From positions 880,515 through 944,514 of the forward strand of contig NZ_MQWB01000001.1 of the NCBI RefSeq assembly GCF_002257665.1: a stretch of DNA of 64,000 bases. The letters are read 5' to 3'. This document shows positions 41,929 to 51,719 of this stretch, piece after piece. Both the position numbers and the translations under genes were made by a program. Source of the DNA: Rubricoccus marinus. Lineage in GTDB: Bacteria; Bacteroidota; Rhodothermia; Rhodothermales; Rubricoccaceae. The notes under the pieces were generated by a model that was not told the origin of the DNA, searched no databases, and saw only the letters and a list, made by a program, of their open reading frames with translations. Position 1 is the stretch's first letter. Each line of letters begins with the position of its first letter.

Positions 41929-42720
41929 CTAAAAGCCTTTCAGGGCTTCCATCAGCGCATTCAGCCCCACGCCAGAGGCGCCGGTCCGCGCACGGAGCGT
42001 GGCGAAAAGGTCCAGCGCGACCATCTGCGCGGCGTGGATGGGGACCGCGATCCAGAACGAGCGGCAGCGCCAGACGAGCGCGCCCAGCGCGAGCCCGCCC
42101 AGAACCGACAGGTACGCCTCGGCCGCCGGCTTCTCGGCGTGGAGAATCGCGAACGGAACCGTCTGGATCACGATCGCCAGAGGCGCCCCCACCGCCCGCG
42201 CCGTGCCGAAAAGCGTGAACCCGCGCCAGAGGTACTCCCAGCCCATCCAGTAGAACAGGAACAGCAGCTCGTACGCGATGAACGCGCCCCAATCGGACTG
42301 CGCGCCGGGATAATGCGGGTACTGGCGCTGGAACTCCGCGCCGTCGGAGAGCACCCACGTGCCGACGATCACGAGCGGGAGGTAGAGCGCCGCGATCACG
42401 CTCGCGAGCTTCCAGTCTCCCAGGCCCAGCCCAGCCTCTCGCGGCGTGAGCCGGAAGCCCACGAGCAGGATCAGGACCGGAATCACGAACCCGGTGATGC
42501 CCTGGAGACCGAACCACCACGCCCAGCCGCCGAGCTCCGGGTCCTCGAATCCCAGGAAGTTGTCCAGACCGCGGTACACGCTGCGCCCGCCGATCTGAAG
42601 CTGGAGCAGCACGAGCAGCGTCGCCGCGATCATCACCGTCGCGGCGATCCATTGGTCGCGGGTAAGGGACGCGAGCGTGGCTCTCAGGCCTTGCCACTCG
42701 GCTCGGAGGCGGTCTATCAT
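41929..42720 (-). CDS. CPBP-family intramembrane glutamic protease
   Basis: 263 residues, about seven or eight membrane helices. Motif 1 is GWEYLWRGFTLFG (ExxxR form with a single Glu), motif 2 PFAILHAEKP (FxxxH), and motif 3 FWIAVPIHAAQM. This matches the CPBP/Abi/CAAX-protease-like family of membrane peptidases, which act on prenylated or bacteriocin-like substrates in some organisms; the substrate here is unknown. Confidence 0.85.
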   Translation of the reverse strand: MIDRLRAEWQGLRATLASLTRDQWIAATVMIAATLLVLLQLQIGGRSVYRGLDNFLGFEDPELGGWAWWFGLQGITGFVIPVLILLVGFRLTPREAGLGLGDWKLASVIAALYLPLVIVGTWVLSDGAEFQRQYPHYPGAQSDWGAFIAYELLFLFYWMGWEYLWRGFTLFGTARAVGAPLAIVIQTVPFAILHAEKPAAEAYLSVLGGLALGALVWRCRSFWIAVPIHAAQMVALDLFATLRARTGASGVGLNALMEALKGF

Positions 42721-42824
42721 GCGCGGGTGATGGCGGCGGGGCGGCCCGTGGCACGGCCGTTGTTAGGGGCCCGAATCTACCGCCAGAGGCCTCTGGCGAG
42801 GGGCCGCACGCCCCGCCTCTCCCT

Positions 42825-44654
42825 ATGCGCAGATCTCCGCTTTTCTATGTATCTCTGGCGCTCGCCCTCGTGGCGACGGCGCCTCTGGCGGGGTGCCGCA
42901 TCGAGCGCGGGGACGCTGTGGCGGCGGGGGCGGCGCCAGAGGCCACGGCCGGGGTGAGCGCTGCGGCGCGCGACCGGAGTCGGCTGGACAGCCTGCTCGC
43001 GCCGTACGGGCCGTTGGGGGCGTCGCGGCGGACGGTACCCATGACGGAGGCCGAGGCGTGGGCCGATTCCGTCCTCGCGGGGCTCACGCTGGACGAGAAG
43101 CTGGGCCAGATGCTCATCGTGGACCTCAACCCGCGGTTCTTGACCGGCGCCAGAAGCCTGGAGCAGGTCGCGCGCGAGTGGAAGGTGGGCGGCTTCCACG
43201 TGCCGCGCCGGATGGTGCCGCGCGAGATCCTGCGCACCACGAACCGGCTGCAAGAGGCCTCTGGCGTCCCGCTGTTCTTTACCGCCGACTACGAGTGGGG
43301 CCCCGGGCAACCCGGCACGCCGCTGACCGAACTCCCAGCCGCGATGGCGTTCGGCGCCGCGAACGACCCGCTGCTGGTAGAGGCCGCGGGCGCCGTGAGC
43401 GCCATCGAGGCGCGTGCGCTGGGCGTCAACGTGCTGTTCGCGCCCGTGGCGGATGTCAACAACAACCCGCGCAACCCGATCATCAACACGCGCTCGTTCG
43501 GCGACGATCCGCGAGCGGTGGGACGCATGGCGGCGGCGTACGTGCGCGGCGCGCAGAGCCACGGCGTGCTCGCTACGCTTAAACACTTCCCCGGCCACGG
43601 CAACACGGGCACGGACACCCACCTCGCCTTCGACGCGGTCCCGGGCGATTGGGGCAGCCTCGCTCTTACCGAACTCGGCCCGTACCGCGAGGCCCTTGCG
43701 GAAAAGCCGGGCTTCGTCATGAGCGCGCACCTCTGGATGCGCGCGCTGGACGCCGAGGCCACGCCCGCCACGTTTAGCCGCGCCGCGCTCCACAGCCTCT
43801 TGCGCGACAGCCTCGGCTACGAGGGGATCGTCACGACTGACGCCATCCACATGGGAGCGCTCACCTCGCGCTACACCTTCGAGGAGCGCATCCTGCGCCC
43901 CATCCACGCCGGCGCCGACGTGATCCTCAATACCTACGATCCGAAGCGCGCACTCGCCGTCCTCCGCGAGGCCGTCGCCAGAGGCGAACTGGACGAGGCG
44001 CGCATCGACGCCTCCGTGCGCCGGCTGCTCACCCAGAAGGCGCGGCTCGGGCTGCACCGCCAGAGGCAGGAGCCGCCGGGGCGCCTGAGCACGCTTCTGG
44101 CGCGAAGCAGAGGCGAGCGCGTGGCGGAGGCTGTGGCGCGAACGTCGGTCACGCTCGTCGAGCCCGGCCCGCTGCCTCTGGCGCCGGGTGCGCGCGTGGC
44201 CGTCGTCCAGCTCGCCAACTTCGACGCGCGCCGCGCCACCTCCCGGTTGGAAGAAGACCTCCGCCTCGCGGGCGTCGACGTGCTGCCTCTGGCGCCCGAG
44301 GCGCGGTCTGTCGACGAAGTGCGGCGCGCGGACGCGCTCGTGATCGGCGTGCACCTCCAGGTGGTGCCGGGGCAGCAGCCCTCGCTCACGCCCGAGCAAT
44401 TCCTGGCCATCGACGCGATCCTCTCCAGCGGCACGCCCGCGGTCGTCGTCCTCTTTGGCAACCCGTACGCCGCGCTGGAGCTCAACGTCTCCACCGGTCT
44501 CATCGTCGCGTACGACGGCATCCCGACCACTGCCAGCGCCGTCGCCGACGTGCTCTTGGGCCGCGCGCCCTCGCCGGGGCGCCTGCCCGTCGCGCTCCCT
44601 GGGCGCTACGCCAGAGGCCGCTCGCTCGTGGCGCCGGTGGCGCGTGTGCGGTGA
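42825..44654 (+). CDS. Glycoside hydrolase family 3 lipoprotein (NagZ-like)
   Basis: 609 residues. Signal with lipobox LAGC, so anchored in an envelope membrane. The GH3 domain has KLGQMLIVDLNPRF, FTADYEWGPGQPG, LKHFPGHGNTGTDTH (NagZ-type His motif) and EGIVTTDAIHMGAL with the nucleophile Asp. A C-terminal domain of the kind seen in longer GH3 proteins follows (VVVLFGNPYAALEL). It is the second NagZ-like gene in the window and, unlike the one at 28.4 kb, is exported, so the pair could act on opposite sides of the inner membrane. Confidence 0.92.
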   Translation: MRRSPLFYVSLALALVATAPLAGCRIERGDAVAAGAAPEATAGVSAAARDRSRLDSLLAPYGPLGASRRTVPMTEAEAWADSVLAGLTLDEKLGQMLIVDLNPRFLTGARSLEQVAREWKVGGFHVPRRMVPREILRTTNRLQEASGVPLFFTADYEWGPGQPGTPLTELPAAMAFGAANDPLLVEAAGAVSAIEARALGVNVLFAPVADVNNNPRNPIINTRSFGDDPRAVGRMAAAYVRGAQSHGVLATLKHFPGHGNTGTDTHLAFDAVPGDWGSLALTELGPYREALAEKPGFVMSAHLWMRALDAEATPATFSRAALHSLLRDSLGYEGIVTTDAIHMGALTSRYTFEERILRPIHAGADVILNTYDPKRALAVLREAVARGELDEARIDASVRRLLTQKARLGLHRQRQEPPGRLSTLLARSRGERVAEAVARTSVTLVEPGPLPLAPGARVAVVQLANFDARRATSRLEEDLRLAGVDVLPLAPEARSVDEVRRADALVIGVHLQVVPGQQPSLTPEQFLAIDAILSSGTPAVVVLFGNPYAALELNVSTGLIVAYDGIPTTASAVADVLLGRAPSPGRLPVALPGRYARGRSLVAPVARVR

Positions 44655-44783
44655 GGGGAGCATAGGAGCGCGGCCCCTGGTCCGCCCTGGCGCCAGAGGC
44701 AAGTGCGAGGTATCACTGCTCGAAGCCGACCGCCAGAGGCCTGCGCGTCTGCCTCTTACGCATCACGCAGTACGCATCACGTC

Positions 44784-45878
44784 CTACGCGTCCAGCCCGA
44801 CTGCTTCCGAAATAGCCCCGAGGCCGTCGCGGTCTAACAAACGCACGAGGCCTTTGTGGATGCGCTGCACGAGTCCTGGCCCCTCGTACACCAGCCCCGT
44901 GTAGACCTCCACCAGACTCGCGCCCAGCCGTATGCGCCGGTACGCCGCCTCTGGCGAGGCGATGCCACCGACGCCGATGATCGGCACCTCGCCGGAGGTC
45001 GTTCGGTACAGGTGGCGCACGAGCGCGTCGGCTCGCGCCGCCAGAGGCGCGCCCGAAAGCCCGCCGTTGCCGATCCGCGTGAGGTCGGCCGCTGGCGTTC
45101 GGAGCCCGTCGCGGTCGCCGGCGGTGTTCGTCGTCACGAAGCCGGCCACGCCGTGCTCCCTACACAGCGCCACGATCTCGTCCACGGCCCCGGCATCGAC
45201 GCCAGAGGCGGCAGGTGGGGAAAGCTTGACGAGGACCGGGACGGCGTTGCGCTGCCTCTGACGCTCGCCCATGACGGCGCCGAGAAGCGCGTCCAGCGCG
45301 GTGCAGTCCTCGAAGGTCTTGCCTTCGGCGGTGTTCGGGCACGAGACGTTGAGCACCAACAGGTCCGCGTGCGGCAGCACGTGCTCCACGGACCGCCGGA
45401 AGTCCTCTACGCCTGCGTCGCCCAGGATGTCCGGGCTGTGCGTTTTCGCGACGTTGACGGCCAGGACGAAGCCCTCTGGCGTGAGCGCGTCCGCTAGGCG
45501 GTCCGCTATGACGGCCGCGCCGTCGTTGTTGAGGCCCATCCGATTTACGAGCGCCTCATCGTGTGGCAGGCGGAACGCGCGCGGCTTCGGGTTTCCGCCA
45601 GAGGCCAGCGCGGTGACAGACCCGATCTCGGCGAAACCAAAGCCCATCGCGGGCCACAGGCGGAGGCCTCTGGCGTTCTTGTCAAACCCGGCCGCGAGGC
45701 CGACCGGCGCGTCGAAGCGGAGGCCCCAGAGCGTTTGGGCAAGCCGTGGGTCTCGCCATCCGTACATCGCGCGGACGGCGCCGGGCGCGAGTGAACCGAG
45801 GCGGACGGCGCCCATGCCGAGACCGTGGGCGCGTTCGGCGTCGGCGCGGAAGAGGAGGGGGCGGACGAGGCGGTACAC
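44784..45878 (-). CDS. pyrD: Dihydroorotate dehydrogenase (quinone), class 2
   Basis: About 364 residues from a GTG at 45878, which gives MYRLVRPLLFRADAERAHGL, the class 2 N-terminal membrane-docking start. A longer ATG frame to 45965 adds 29 residues from the motif-rich gap. FMN-barrel features: VGLAAGFDKNARGL, GSVTALASGGNPKPR, NRMGLNNDGA, VLNVSCPNT, LVKLSPP, TNTAGDRDG, GGLSGAPLAARADALVRHLY and IGVGGIASPEAA. The catalytic Ser is in NVSCPN, as in quinone-linked enzymes. It performs the fourth step of pyrimidine synthesis at the inner membrane. Confidence 0.94.
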   Translation of the reverse strand: MYRLVRPLLFRADAERAHGLGMGAVRLGSLAPGAVRAMYGWRDPRLAQTLWGLRFDAPVGLAAGFDKNARGLRLWPAMGFGFAEIGSVTALASGGNPKPRAFRLPHDEALVNRMGLNNDGAAVIADRLADALTPEGFVLAVNVAKTHSPDILGDAGVEDFRRSVEHVLPHADLLVLNVSCPNTAEGKTFEDCTALDALLGAVMGERQRQRNAVPVLVKLSPPAASGVDAGAVDEIVALCREHGVAGFVTTNTAGDRDGLRTPAADLTRIGNGGLSGAPLAARADALVRHLYRTTSGEVPIIGVGGIASPEAAYRRIRLGASLVEVYTGLVYEGPGLVQRIHKGLVRLLDRDGLGAISEAVGLDA

Positions 45879-45988
45879 GGGCGCAAGCGAAACGGCCCGG
45901 CAGGATACCGCCAGAGGCGGACCCACCGGGCCGTTGATCTTTCCAAACGCGGCCTCTGGCGCCACAGGCCTGCGCCAGAGGCGGACGC

Positions 45989-48900
45989 CTACCAGCCGGG
46001 CGTGAAGTTGACGCCGAAGACGAGGTCCTTGTCCGAGCGCGAGAAGGGGACGGCGAGGTACGGCTCCAAGACAATCGCGCCCAGCACGCTCACGCGAAGC
46101 GACGCGCCGGCCGAGAAGATCGGCTTCTGCTCGCTGAACGGGGTGCCGAGGGTCTGCGTCCCGCCGCCGAAGATGTCCTCGCGCTCCAGGATCGTGCCCC
46201 AGGCCATGCCCGCGTCCGCGAAGAACGTGAGCTCGGTCGGGAGGTACGGGAAGTTGAGGAGGCCAAGCTGCGGGACGCCGAGAAGCGGCACCCGGAGCTC
46301 CGCCGTCGCGAGGCCCATCTTGCTGCCGAACAGGCGGTCCTCGAAGTCGGCGTAGGCGGACTCGTCGCTCCCGACGCTGACGCCAGTGAACGAGTTGTAG
46401 GAGTAGCCGCGCACAAACGAGCCGTAGCCCAGGAAGATCGGGCGCAAGCGGCCCGAGCTCGCGTCACCGCCGTAGCGGCCGTAGTGGAAGCCTCGGAGGG
46501 CGAGCGTGACGGGCACGCGCTGCGGCAGGAAGTCCGGGCGCAGCATCCGGTACGTCCGGGCGTCCGCCGTCGCCGTGGCGAGGTTCAGCGTGCCGAACGT
46601 GCCATCGACGCCAAAGCGGTAGCGCGAGCCGCGGATGGGGGAGACAAAGCCGAAGTAGGAGTTGTCCCCGACGAACGCCGTTCCGGCTTCGAAGAGGTGC
46701 AGCGCGTCGAAATCCAGCACCTCGCCGTCGTCGCCTCTGACGGGCTTGCGTCCGGTATATGAGCACTGGTCCGCGATGGAGAAATCGCACTCCAGCCGGT
46801 TGCCAGAATCGTCGGTGCGAAGCGAGCGGAGTTCGAGGAACTCCAGGTCGTAGCCGATGCGGGTGTAGCCGCCCTGCGCTTCGAAGCGCTGGGACTGGTT
46901 GAGCGGGTACTCGCTGAGCCCCTGCACCTGCGTCTGGTACGTCCGGTAGTAGTAGTTCGTCCGGTACTCGCCGTTTTCGTCGCCGCAGAACGGGCCGTTG
47001 CTGCCAGGGCTACAGCCCCCGAACACCTGGAGGTACGGTACCTGGCCCACAAGCGCGCCGTACGTCAGCCGCTTGGAGCGGTTGAGGTAGAGCGCCTGCC
47101 CGCCGATGTCCTGCACGCTCCCGTTCGCGCTGACCGCGACGCCGAGCACGTTGTCGGAGAGCTGGTCCGAGAAGAGGAACTGGATGCCGCCCGCGATGCC
47201 GAAGCCGGAGCCGTAGGAACCCCCGCTGTAGCCTGCGCCGACCTGCGGCTGGCTCACGTAGTCCAGCGACAGCTTGGGCCGGTAGCCACGGGTCGGGAAC
47301 GTCATGGTCTCCGGAAGGCCGGCCTGAGCGTCCGCGAGGTAGCCTTGGACGGTGCTGCGCCCGAGCGCGTTGGCCGGGGGCAGGATCGCCGCGCCAGAGG
47401 CCGCCACGGGCGTGATCGGTGTGCCTTGCGCGTCTTCCTCCGCGAGGCGGTAGACCGAGTAGCGCTGCGCCTCGAAGACCGAGTACGCCAGCGCGCCGGT
47501 GCCTCTGGCGACCGAGATCGCAGGCGAGAGGTCCGCGATGCCCGCCACGCCCGTCGCGAGGTCGGTTACCTGGAAGAGGTCGCCGCTCTCGAGGACCAGG
47601 CGGTAGATGTCGTTAAAGCCTCCGCGGTCGGAGATGAAGTACAGGCTTTCACCGTCGCGGCTCCAGGCCGGGTTGATGTGCTTGTTGCCAGCGAAGAGCG
47701 TGAGGCTCTCGATCTCGCCAGAGGCCGTGTCGAGGATCGCGAGGCGGACCGGCGCGAACGTCAGGCGCTCGAAGTCCGTGCCCGGCCCGCGGTCGGTGAC
47801 GAACGCGATGCGGCGGCCGTCCGGGTGCCATGACGGCTGGAGGTCGGTATAGCGGTCGTTGGTGAGCTGGCGTACGTCGCCAGAGGCGAGATCCACGACG
47901 TAGAGGTCGGTGATGCCGCCCTTGACGCCTGCGAAGGCGATCTTCGAGCCGTCGGGGCTCCACGTTGGGTCCTTGATCGCGCCAATGCCAGCGACCTTGA
48001 TGCGGCGCACGACGTCGCGGGCCTGCACGTTCAGGATCGCGATCTCGTTGTCGCCGCCAGCGAAGACAACGTATGCGAAGCGGTCGCCGGTCGGGCTCCA
48101 CGTGCCGGCGCTCTCGATAAAGCGGATGGCGTCGAAGTGCGCGTTCGTGCCCACCTCTTCAAGCTTGGAGATCACCTCGCCGGTCTCGGCGTCGGCGAGG
48201 AAGAGGTCGATGCCGAACAGGTCGCGCTCGGAGAGGAACGCGATGCTCTTGCCATCGGGCGAGAGCTGCGGCGCGATGGAGATGTTGCCCGAGTCACGCT
48301 CGCGCGCCAGAAGCCGCTCGGCAGTGATGCGCGGATACTCCTCCGGGTAGGCGATGCCCGGCGGACGCGGGACGCGCTCGTCGCGCTCTTTGCGGGCGTT
48401 TTCGGCCACGCGCTCGCGGTAGCGCTCGATCTCTTCCTGCACCTGCGGCGTGAGCTCGGGGCGGGGGACGGAGCGGCCGTCGGCAGGCGGTACGAGCTGC
48501 TCGCGGAGGGCCGCTACCCAGCGCTCAGAGAGGTCGTCGGGAGAGAGTCCGGAGATGGTGACAAGCGCGGAGTCCAGGGGCATCTCCAAGGCCGACTTAA
48601 ACATCCGCACGCCGGCCTCGTCGCCATAAGTGCCGGCCACGAACGCCCAGAAGGGCTGCCCGTACTGGTACTCGTTGAAGCGGGGGTTCTCCTGGAGATC
48701 CGTGATCGTCGGGAAGTCGTCGCGCAGGACGGCGTCGCGCATCCACATCGCGGTAAGCGCGTCCTCGCGGCCCACGGAGTAATACTCCGCCATGCCCTCA
48801 ATGACGAAGAGGGGGAGCCGGACGAACTGCTGGAACGTGTCGTTGCGCAGCGCGATGTCGTACTGGAACTGGTGGACGAGCTCGTGGCCGAGCACGTGGT

Positions 48901-49294
48901 CGGTTTCAGCGTAGGAGCCAGCCATCGGCAGCACGACCCTCTGGCGCAGGCCCTCGGTCACACCCTGCGTGCCCTCGCCGATGTTGGCGATGTTGGTCTG
49001 CCGGAAGTCCGCATCGTCGGCGTAGAGGATGATCGACTTCCGCTCATCGAACTCGTGGTCGAGGATGGAGGAGAGCCGGTCGTACCAGCGCTCGGCCATG
49101 CGGCCGACATCCATCGCGGCCTTCTCTTCTTCCGCGTAGTAGTAGATGTCGAAGTGCTCGGTCTCGAGAACGGTGAAGTCGAAATCGTCGTAGCGGACTT
49201 TGTTGCGACCGAAGTACTGCGCCTCGGCGGGCACGGGCGCCAGGAGCGCGAGGACGATCACCGCGCCGAGCGCGAGGAGGGGAAAACGTGTCAT
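45989..49294 (-). CDS. Large peptidase / TolB-propeller / outer-membrane barrel protein
   Basis: About 1101 residues. The start at 49294 begins the signal MTRFPLLALGAVIVLALLAP; 71 upstream in-frame residues are low complexity. An N-terminal peptidase-MA-like domain has HVLGHELVHQFQYDIALRND (HExxH) and PLFVIEGMAEYYS (third ligand Glu). TolB/WD40-type blades follow (APQLSPDGKSIAFLSERDLF, DPTWSPDGSKIAFAGVKGG, PSWHPDGRRIAFVTDRG, AWSRDGESLYFISDRGG). The C-terminal ~450 residues look like an Omp85-style barrel ending FTPGW. All three parts are in one chain, an uncommon but known architecture in this part of the bacterial tree. Confidence 0.85.
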   Translation of the reverse strand: MTRFPLLALGAVIVLALLAPVPAEAQYFGRNKVRYDDFDFTVLETEHFDIYYYAEEEKAAMDVGRMAERWYDRLSSILDHEFDERKSIILYADDADFRQTNIANIGEGTQGVTEGLRQRVVLPMAGSYAETDHVLGHELVHQFQYDIALRNDTFQQFVRLPLFVIEGMAEYYSVGREDALTAMWMRDAVLRDDFPTITDLQENPRFNEYQYGQPFWAFVAGTYGDEAGVRMFKSALEMPLDSALVTISGLSPDDLSERWVAALREQLVPPADGRSVPRPELTPQVQEEIERYRERVAENARKERDERVPRPPGIAYPEEYPRITAERLLARERDSGNISIAPQLSPDGKSIAFLSERDLFGIDLFLADAETGEVISKLEEVGTNAHFDAIRFIESAGTWSPTGDRFAYVVFAGGDNEIAILNVQARDVVRRIKVAGIGAIKDPTWSPDGSKIAFAGVKGGITDLYVVDLASGDVRQLTNDRYTDLQPSWHPDGRRIAFVTDRGPGTDFERLTFAPVRLAILDTASGEIESLTLFAGNKHINPAWSRDGESLYFISDRGGFNDIYRLVLESGDLFQVTDLATGVAGIADLSPAISVARGTGALAYSVFEAQRYSVYRLAEEDAQGTPITPVAASGAAILPPANALGRSTVQGYLADAQAGLPETMTFPTRGYRPKLSLDYVSQPQVGAGYSGGSYGSGFGIAGGIQFLFSDQLSDNVLGVAVSANGSVQDIGGQALYLNRSKRLTYGALVGQVPYLQVFGGCSPGSNGPFCGDENGEYRTNYYYRTYQTQVQGLSEYPLNQSQRFEAQGGYTRIGYDLEFLELRSLRTDDSGNRLECDFSIADQCSYTGRKPVRGDDGEVLDFDALHLFEAGTAFVGDNSYFGFVSPIRGSRYRFGVDGTFGTLNLATATADARTYRMLRPDFLPQRVPVTLALRGFHYGRYGGDASSGRLRPIFLGYGSFVRGYSYNSFTGVSVGSDESAYADFEDRLFGSKMGLATAELRVPLLGVPQLGLLNFPYLPTELTFFADAGMAWGTILEREDIFGGGTQTLGTPFSEQKPIFSAGASLRVSVLGAIVLEPYLAVPFSRSDKDLVFGVNFTPGW

Positions 49295-49510
49295 GGGGAA
49301 GCGTAGGGGTCGCGCATCAAGCCGTGCGAGCCGGCGGCGGGGGTACACCGGGGGCTCCGATGTGCCCCGCGGACCGTGTACCCCGGACGGTGGGGCTTGT
49401 TCTGGCGGGATTTGTTGCTGCACCAACGGGGGAGGCCCGGCGCCGATGCCTGGGGCGCCCATTTGTGCCCCAGCCTCTGGCGCGGGCGGCCAAGCGGCGC
49501 GGGGCACGCG

Positions 49511-49528
49511 GCCTCTGGCGCCAGAGGC
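49511..49528. repeat. Full motif palindrome in the mrdA upstream region
   Basis: GCCTCTGGCGCCAGAGGC in the 428-nt divergent gap between the large barrel gene and mrdA. The rest of that gap is GC-rich, contains further half-sites, and has no gene or promoter I can recognise. Confidence 0.6.
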
Positions 49529-49722
49529 CAGGGCTTCGGAAGTCCTTGAGATGGCAGCCGCCCTGCCCCTGGCCTCCGTTGCGGCATCGGGCGCCCGAGT
49601 GGGCCCGCTTCTGGAGCGCTGGCCGGGCGAGCGTCGCGAGAAACGACGAACTTCCCCGCCAGAGGCCCGAGCGCGAACGAACGCGCGGCCTCTGGCGTTG
49701 GGATCTCACCACCCGGTCCGCT

Positions 49723-51612
49723 ATGTCTGTCGTTGCTGCTACCTCCCACGAAGACGCCCGCCTGCGCGCGCGCGTGTTCACCATCGCCGTCCTCGTCCTC
49801 GTGTCGTTTCTCGGCGCGCGGCTGGTGCAGATGCAGCTCGTGGACCGTGCGGAGTACCTGACCGAAGCCGAGGGCAACGCGATCGAGGAAAAGATCGTCC
49901 GGCCCGCCAGAGGCTACGTGTTCGACCGCAACGGCATTCTCCTCGTCGACAACGAGGCAACGCTGGCGGTGACGGTCTCGGCGCGGTACTTCGATGTGAG
50001 CAAGCTGCCGCTCGTCTCCGAGCTCTCAGGGGTGCCTCTGGCGCAACTGAAGAGGAAGTACGAGGAGATCTTTGCCCGAAGCGGCTACCAGACGGCCGTT
50101 CTTCTCGACAACGTGCCGTTTGCAGCGCTGGCGCGGCTGCGCGAGAACCAGTACCGCTTGCCTGGCATCGGCTTCCGCGAGGACCAGCAGCGGCGCTACC
50201 ACTCGGAGGCGCGGCTGAGCCACGTGCTCGGCTACGTGAAGGAGATCGACGCCGAAGGCTTGGACGACATGCGCGAGCAGGGCTACCGGCTTGGCGACAA
50301 GGTGGGCATCTCCGGGATCGAAGCGGAATACGAGCCGGTCTTGCGCGGTCGCGTCGGGCGGGAGTACAAGCTCGTCAACGTGCACGGGATGGAAGTGCAG
50401 GCCTACGAGGGCGGCTCCGAGGATGTCCAGCCCGAGAGCGGCGTCGGCCTCAAGCTCACCGTCGACGCGAGGGTCCAGGCCTTGGCCGAGAGCCTGTTCG
50501 TGGACAAACGCGGCGGGGCTGTCATGATCGACGTTAAGACGGGCGGCATCATTTCGATGGTGAGCGCGCCGGACTACGACCCGACGGCGCTGGCGGGGCG
50601 GATGACGCAGGCGGACGTGGACTACCTCTACCGGAACCCCGAGAAGCCGCTCTTCAACCGGGCTACGCAAGCGGGGATGCTCCCGCCAGGGTCCACGTGG
50701 AAGCCGTTCATGTCGGCCGTGGCGCTGCAGGAGGGAATGATCAGCGAGGACACCGAGCTGTATTGCGGCGGTGGGTACATGCTGGGCCGGTTCTTCCGCT
50801 GCCACGGCGGCTCTCACGGCAACATCTCGGTCCGCCGCGCGATCCAGGTCTCGTGCAACACGTTCTTCTTCCGGCTCATGAACGACACGTTCGAGACGCC
50901 GGACGGCCCCAAGCGGATGAACTTGGAGATGTGGGGCGACTGGGCCAACCGCTTCGGCTTTGGTACGCTCGCGCCGCTGGACCTCCCCAACCAGGACCCC
51001 GGCCTCATCCCGGATTCCTCGTACTTCAACGACCGGTGGGGCAGAGGCGGCTGGGGACCCGGCTTTACGGTCAACCTCGGCATCGGCCAGGGCAACATGG
51101 GCGCGACGCCGCTCCAACTCGCGCGGTACACCGCCGCGGTGGCCAACGGAGGCACGCTCGTCACGCCGCACCTCGTCTTGGAGCAGATCGATCCCGAGAC
51201 CGGGCAGAGCCGCACGCCGCAACACCCCCGCGCCCGCACCATCCCGATGGAGCCACGCAACCTCGAGGTCGTCCGCGAGGGCATGCGCCTCGTCGCGACC
51301 GCCGGCACGGCGCGGCGCAGCCAGATCCTGGCCTCTCGCGACGGACGTTTCCCCGAGATCCCCATCGCCGGCAAGACCGGTACGGCAGAGAACCCTCGCG
51401 GCAAGGACCACGCGGTGTTCATCGCCTTCGCCCCGTACGACGACCCACAGGTGGCCGTCGGCGTGATCGTGGAGAACGCGGGCTACGGCTCCCAGACCGC
51501 CGGCCCTATCTCCAGCCTGATGATCGAGCAGTACTTCCGCGGCGAGGTCGCGCCCGAGCGCATCGGCATGATCCGCTCCGTGCAGTCCTTCAAGTCCGTC
51601 GGCCGCATCTAG
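49723..51612 (+). CDS. mrdA: Penicillin-binding protein 2 (elongasome transpeptidase)
   Basis: 629 residues. The ATG at 49723 gives MSVVAATSHEDARLRARVFT. One N-terminal membrane helix (IAVLVLVSFLGARLVQM), a PBP dimerisation domain beginning ARGYVFDRNGILLVDN, and a transpeptidase domain with SxxK in PPGSTWKPFMS, SxN in VSCNTFFF and KTG in AGKTGTAENP. It cross-links peptidoglycan during cell elongation and works with RodA, encoded next. Typical mreBCD genes are not in view upstream. Confidence 0.95.
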   Translation: MSVVAATSHEDARLRARVFTIAVLVLVSFLGARLVQMQLVDRAEYLTEAEGNAIEEKIVRPARGYVFDRNGILLVDNEATLAVTVSARYFDVSKLPLVSELSGVPLAQLKRKYEEIFARSGYQTAVLLDNVPFAALARLRENQYRLPGIGFREDQQRRYHSEARLSHVLGYVKEIDAEGLDDMREQGYRLGDKVGISGIEAEYEPVLRGRVGREYKLVNVHGMEVQAYEGGSEDVQPESGVGLKLTVDARVQALAESLFVDKRGGAVMIDVKTGGIISMVSAPDYDPTALAGRMTQADVDYLYRNPEKPLFNRATQAGMLPPGSTWKPFMSAVALQEGMISEDTELYCGGGYMLGRFFRCHGGSHGNISVRRAIQVSCNTFFFRLMNDTFETPDGPKRMNLEMWGDWANRFGFGTLAPLDLPNQDPGLIPDSSYFNDRWGRGGWGPGFTVNLGIGQGNMGATPLQLARYTAAVANGGTLVTPHLVLEQIDPETGQSRTPQHPRARTIPMEPRNLEVVREGMRLVATAGTARRSQILASRDGRFPEIPIAGKTGTAENPRGKDHAVFIAFAPYDDPQVAVGVIVENAGYGSQTAGPISSLMIEQYFRGEVAPERIGMIRSVQSFKSVGRI

Positions 51613-51685
51613 CCTCTGGCGGCGGTCTCTCGCCAGAGGCCGCTGGCCGTTCCTCTTTCGCCTCCACTAGGAGGCCCCCGCCGTT

Positions 51686-51703
51686 GCCTCTGGCGCCAGA
51701 GGC
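51686..51703. repeat. Full motif palindrome between mrdA and rodA
   Basis: GCCTCTGGCGCCAGAGGC 17 nt before the rodA ATG. Because rodA is expected to be co-transcribed with mrdA, this copy is unlikely to be a full terminator. It shows that the palindrome is not always at transcript ends. Confidence 0.65.
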
Positions 51704-51719
51704 CCGCACTCTCCGATTT

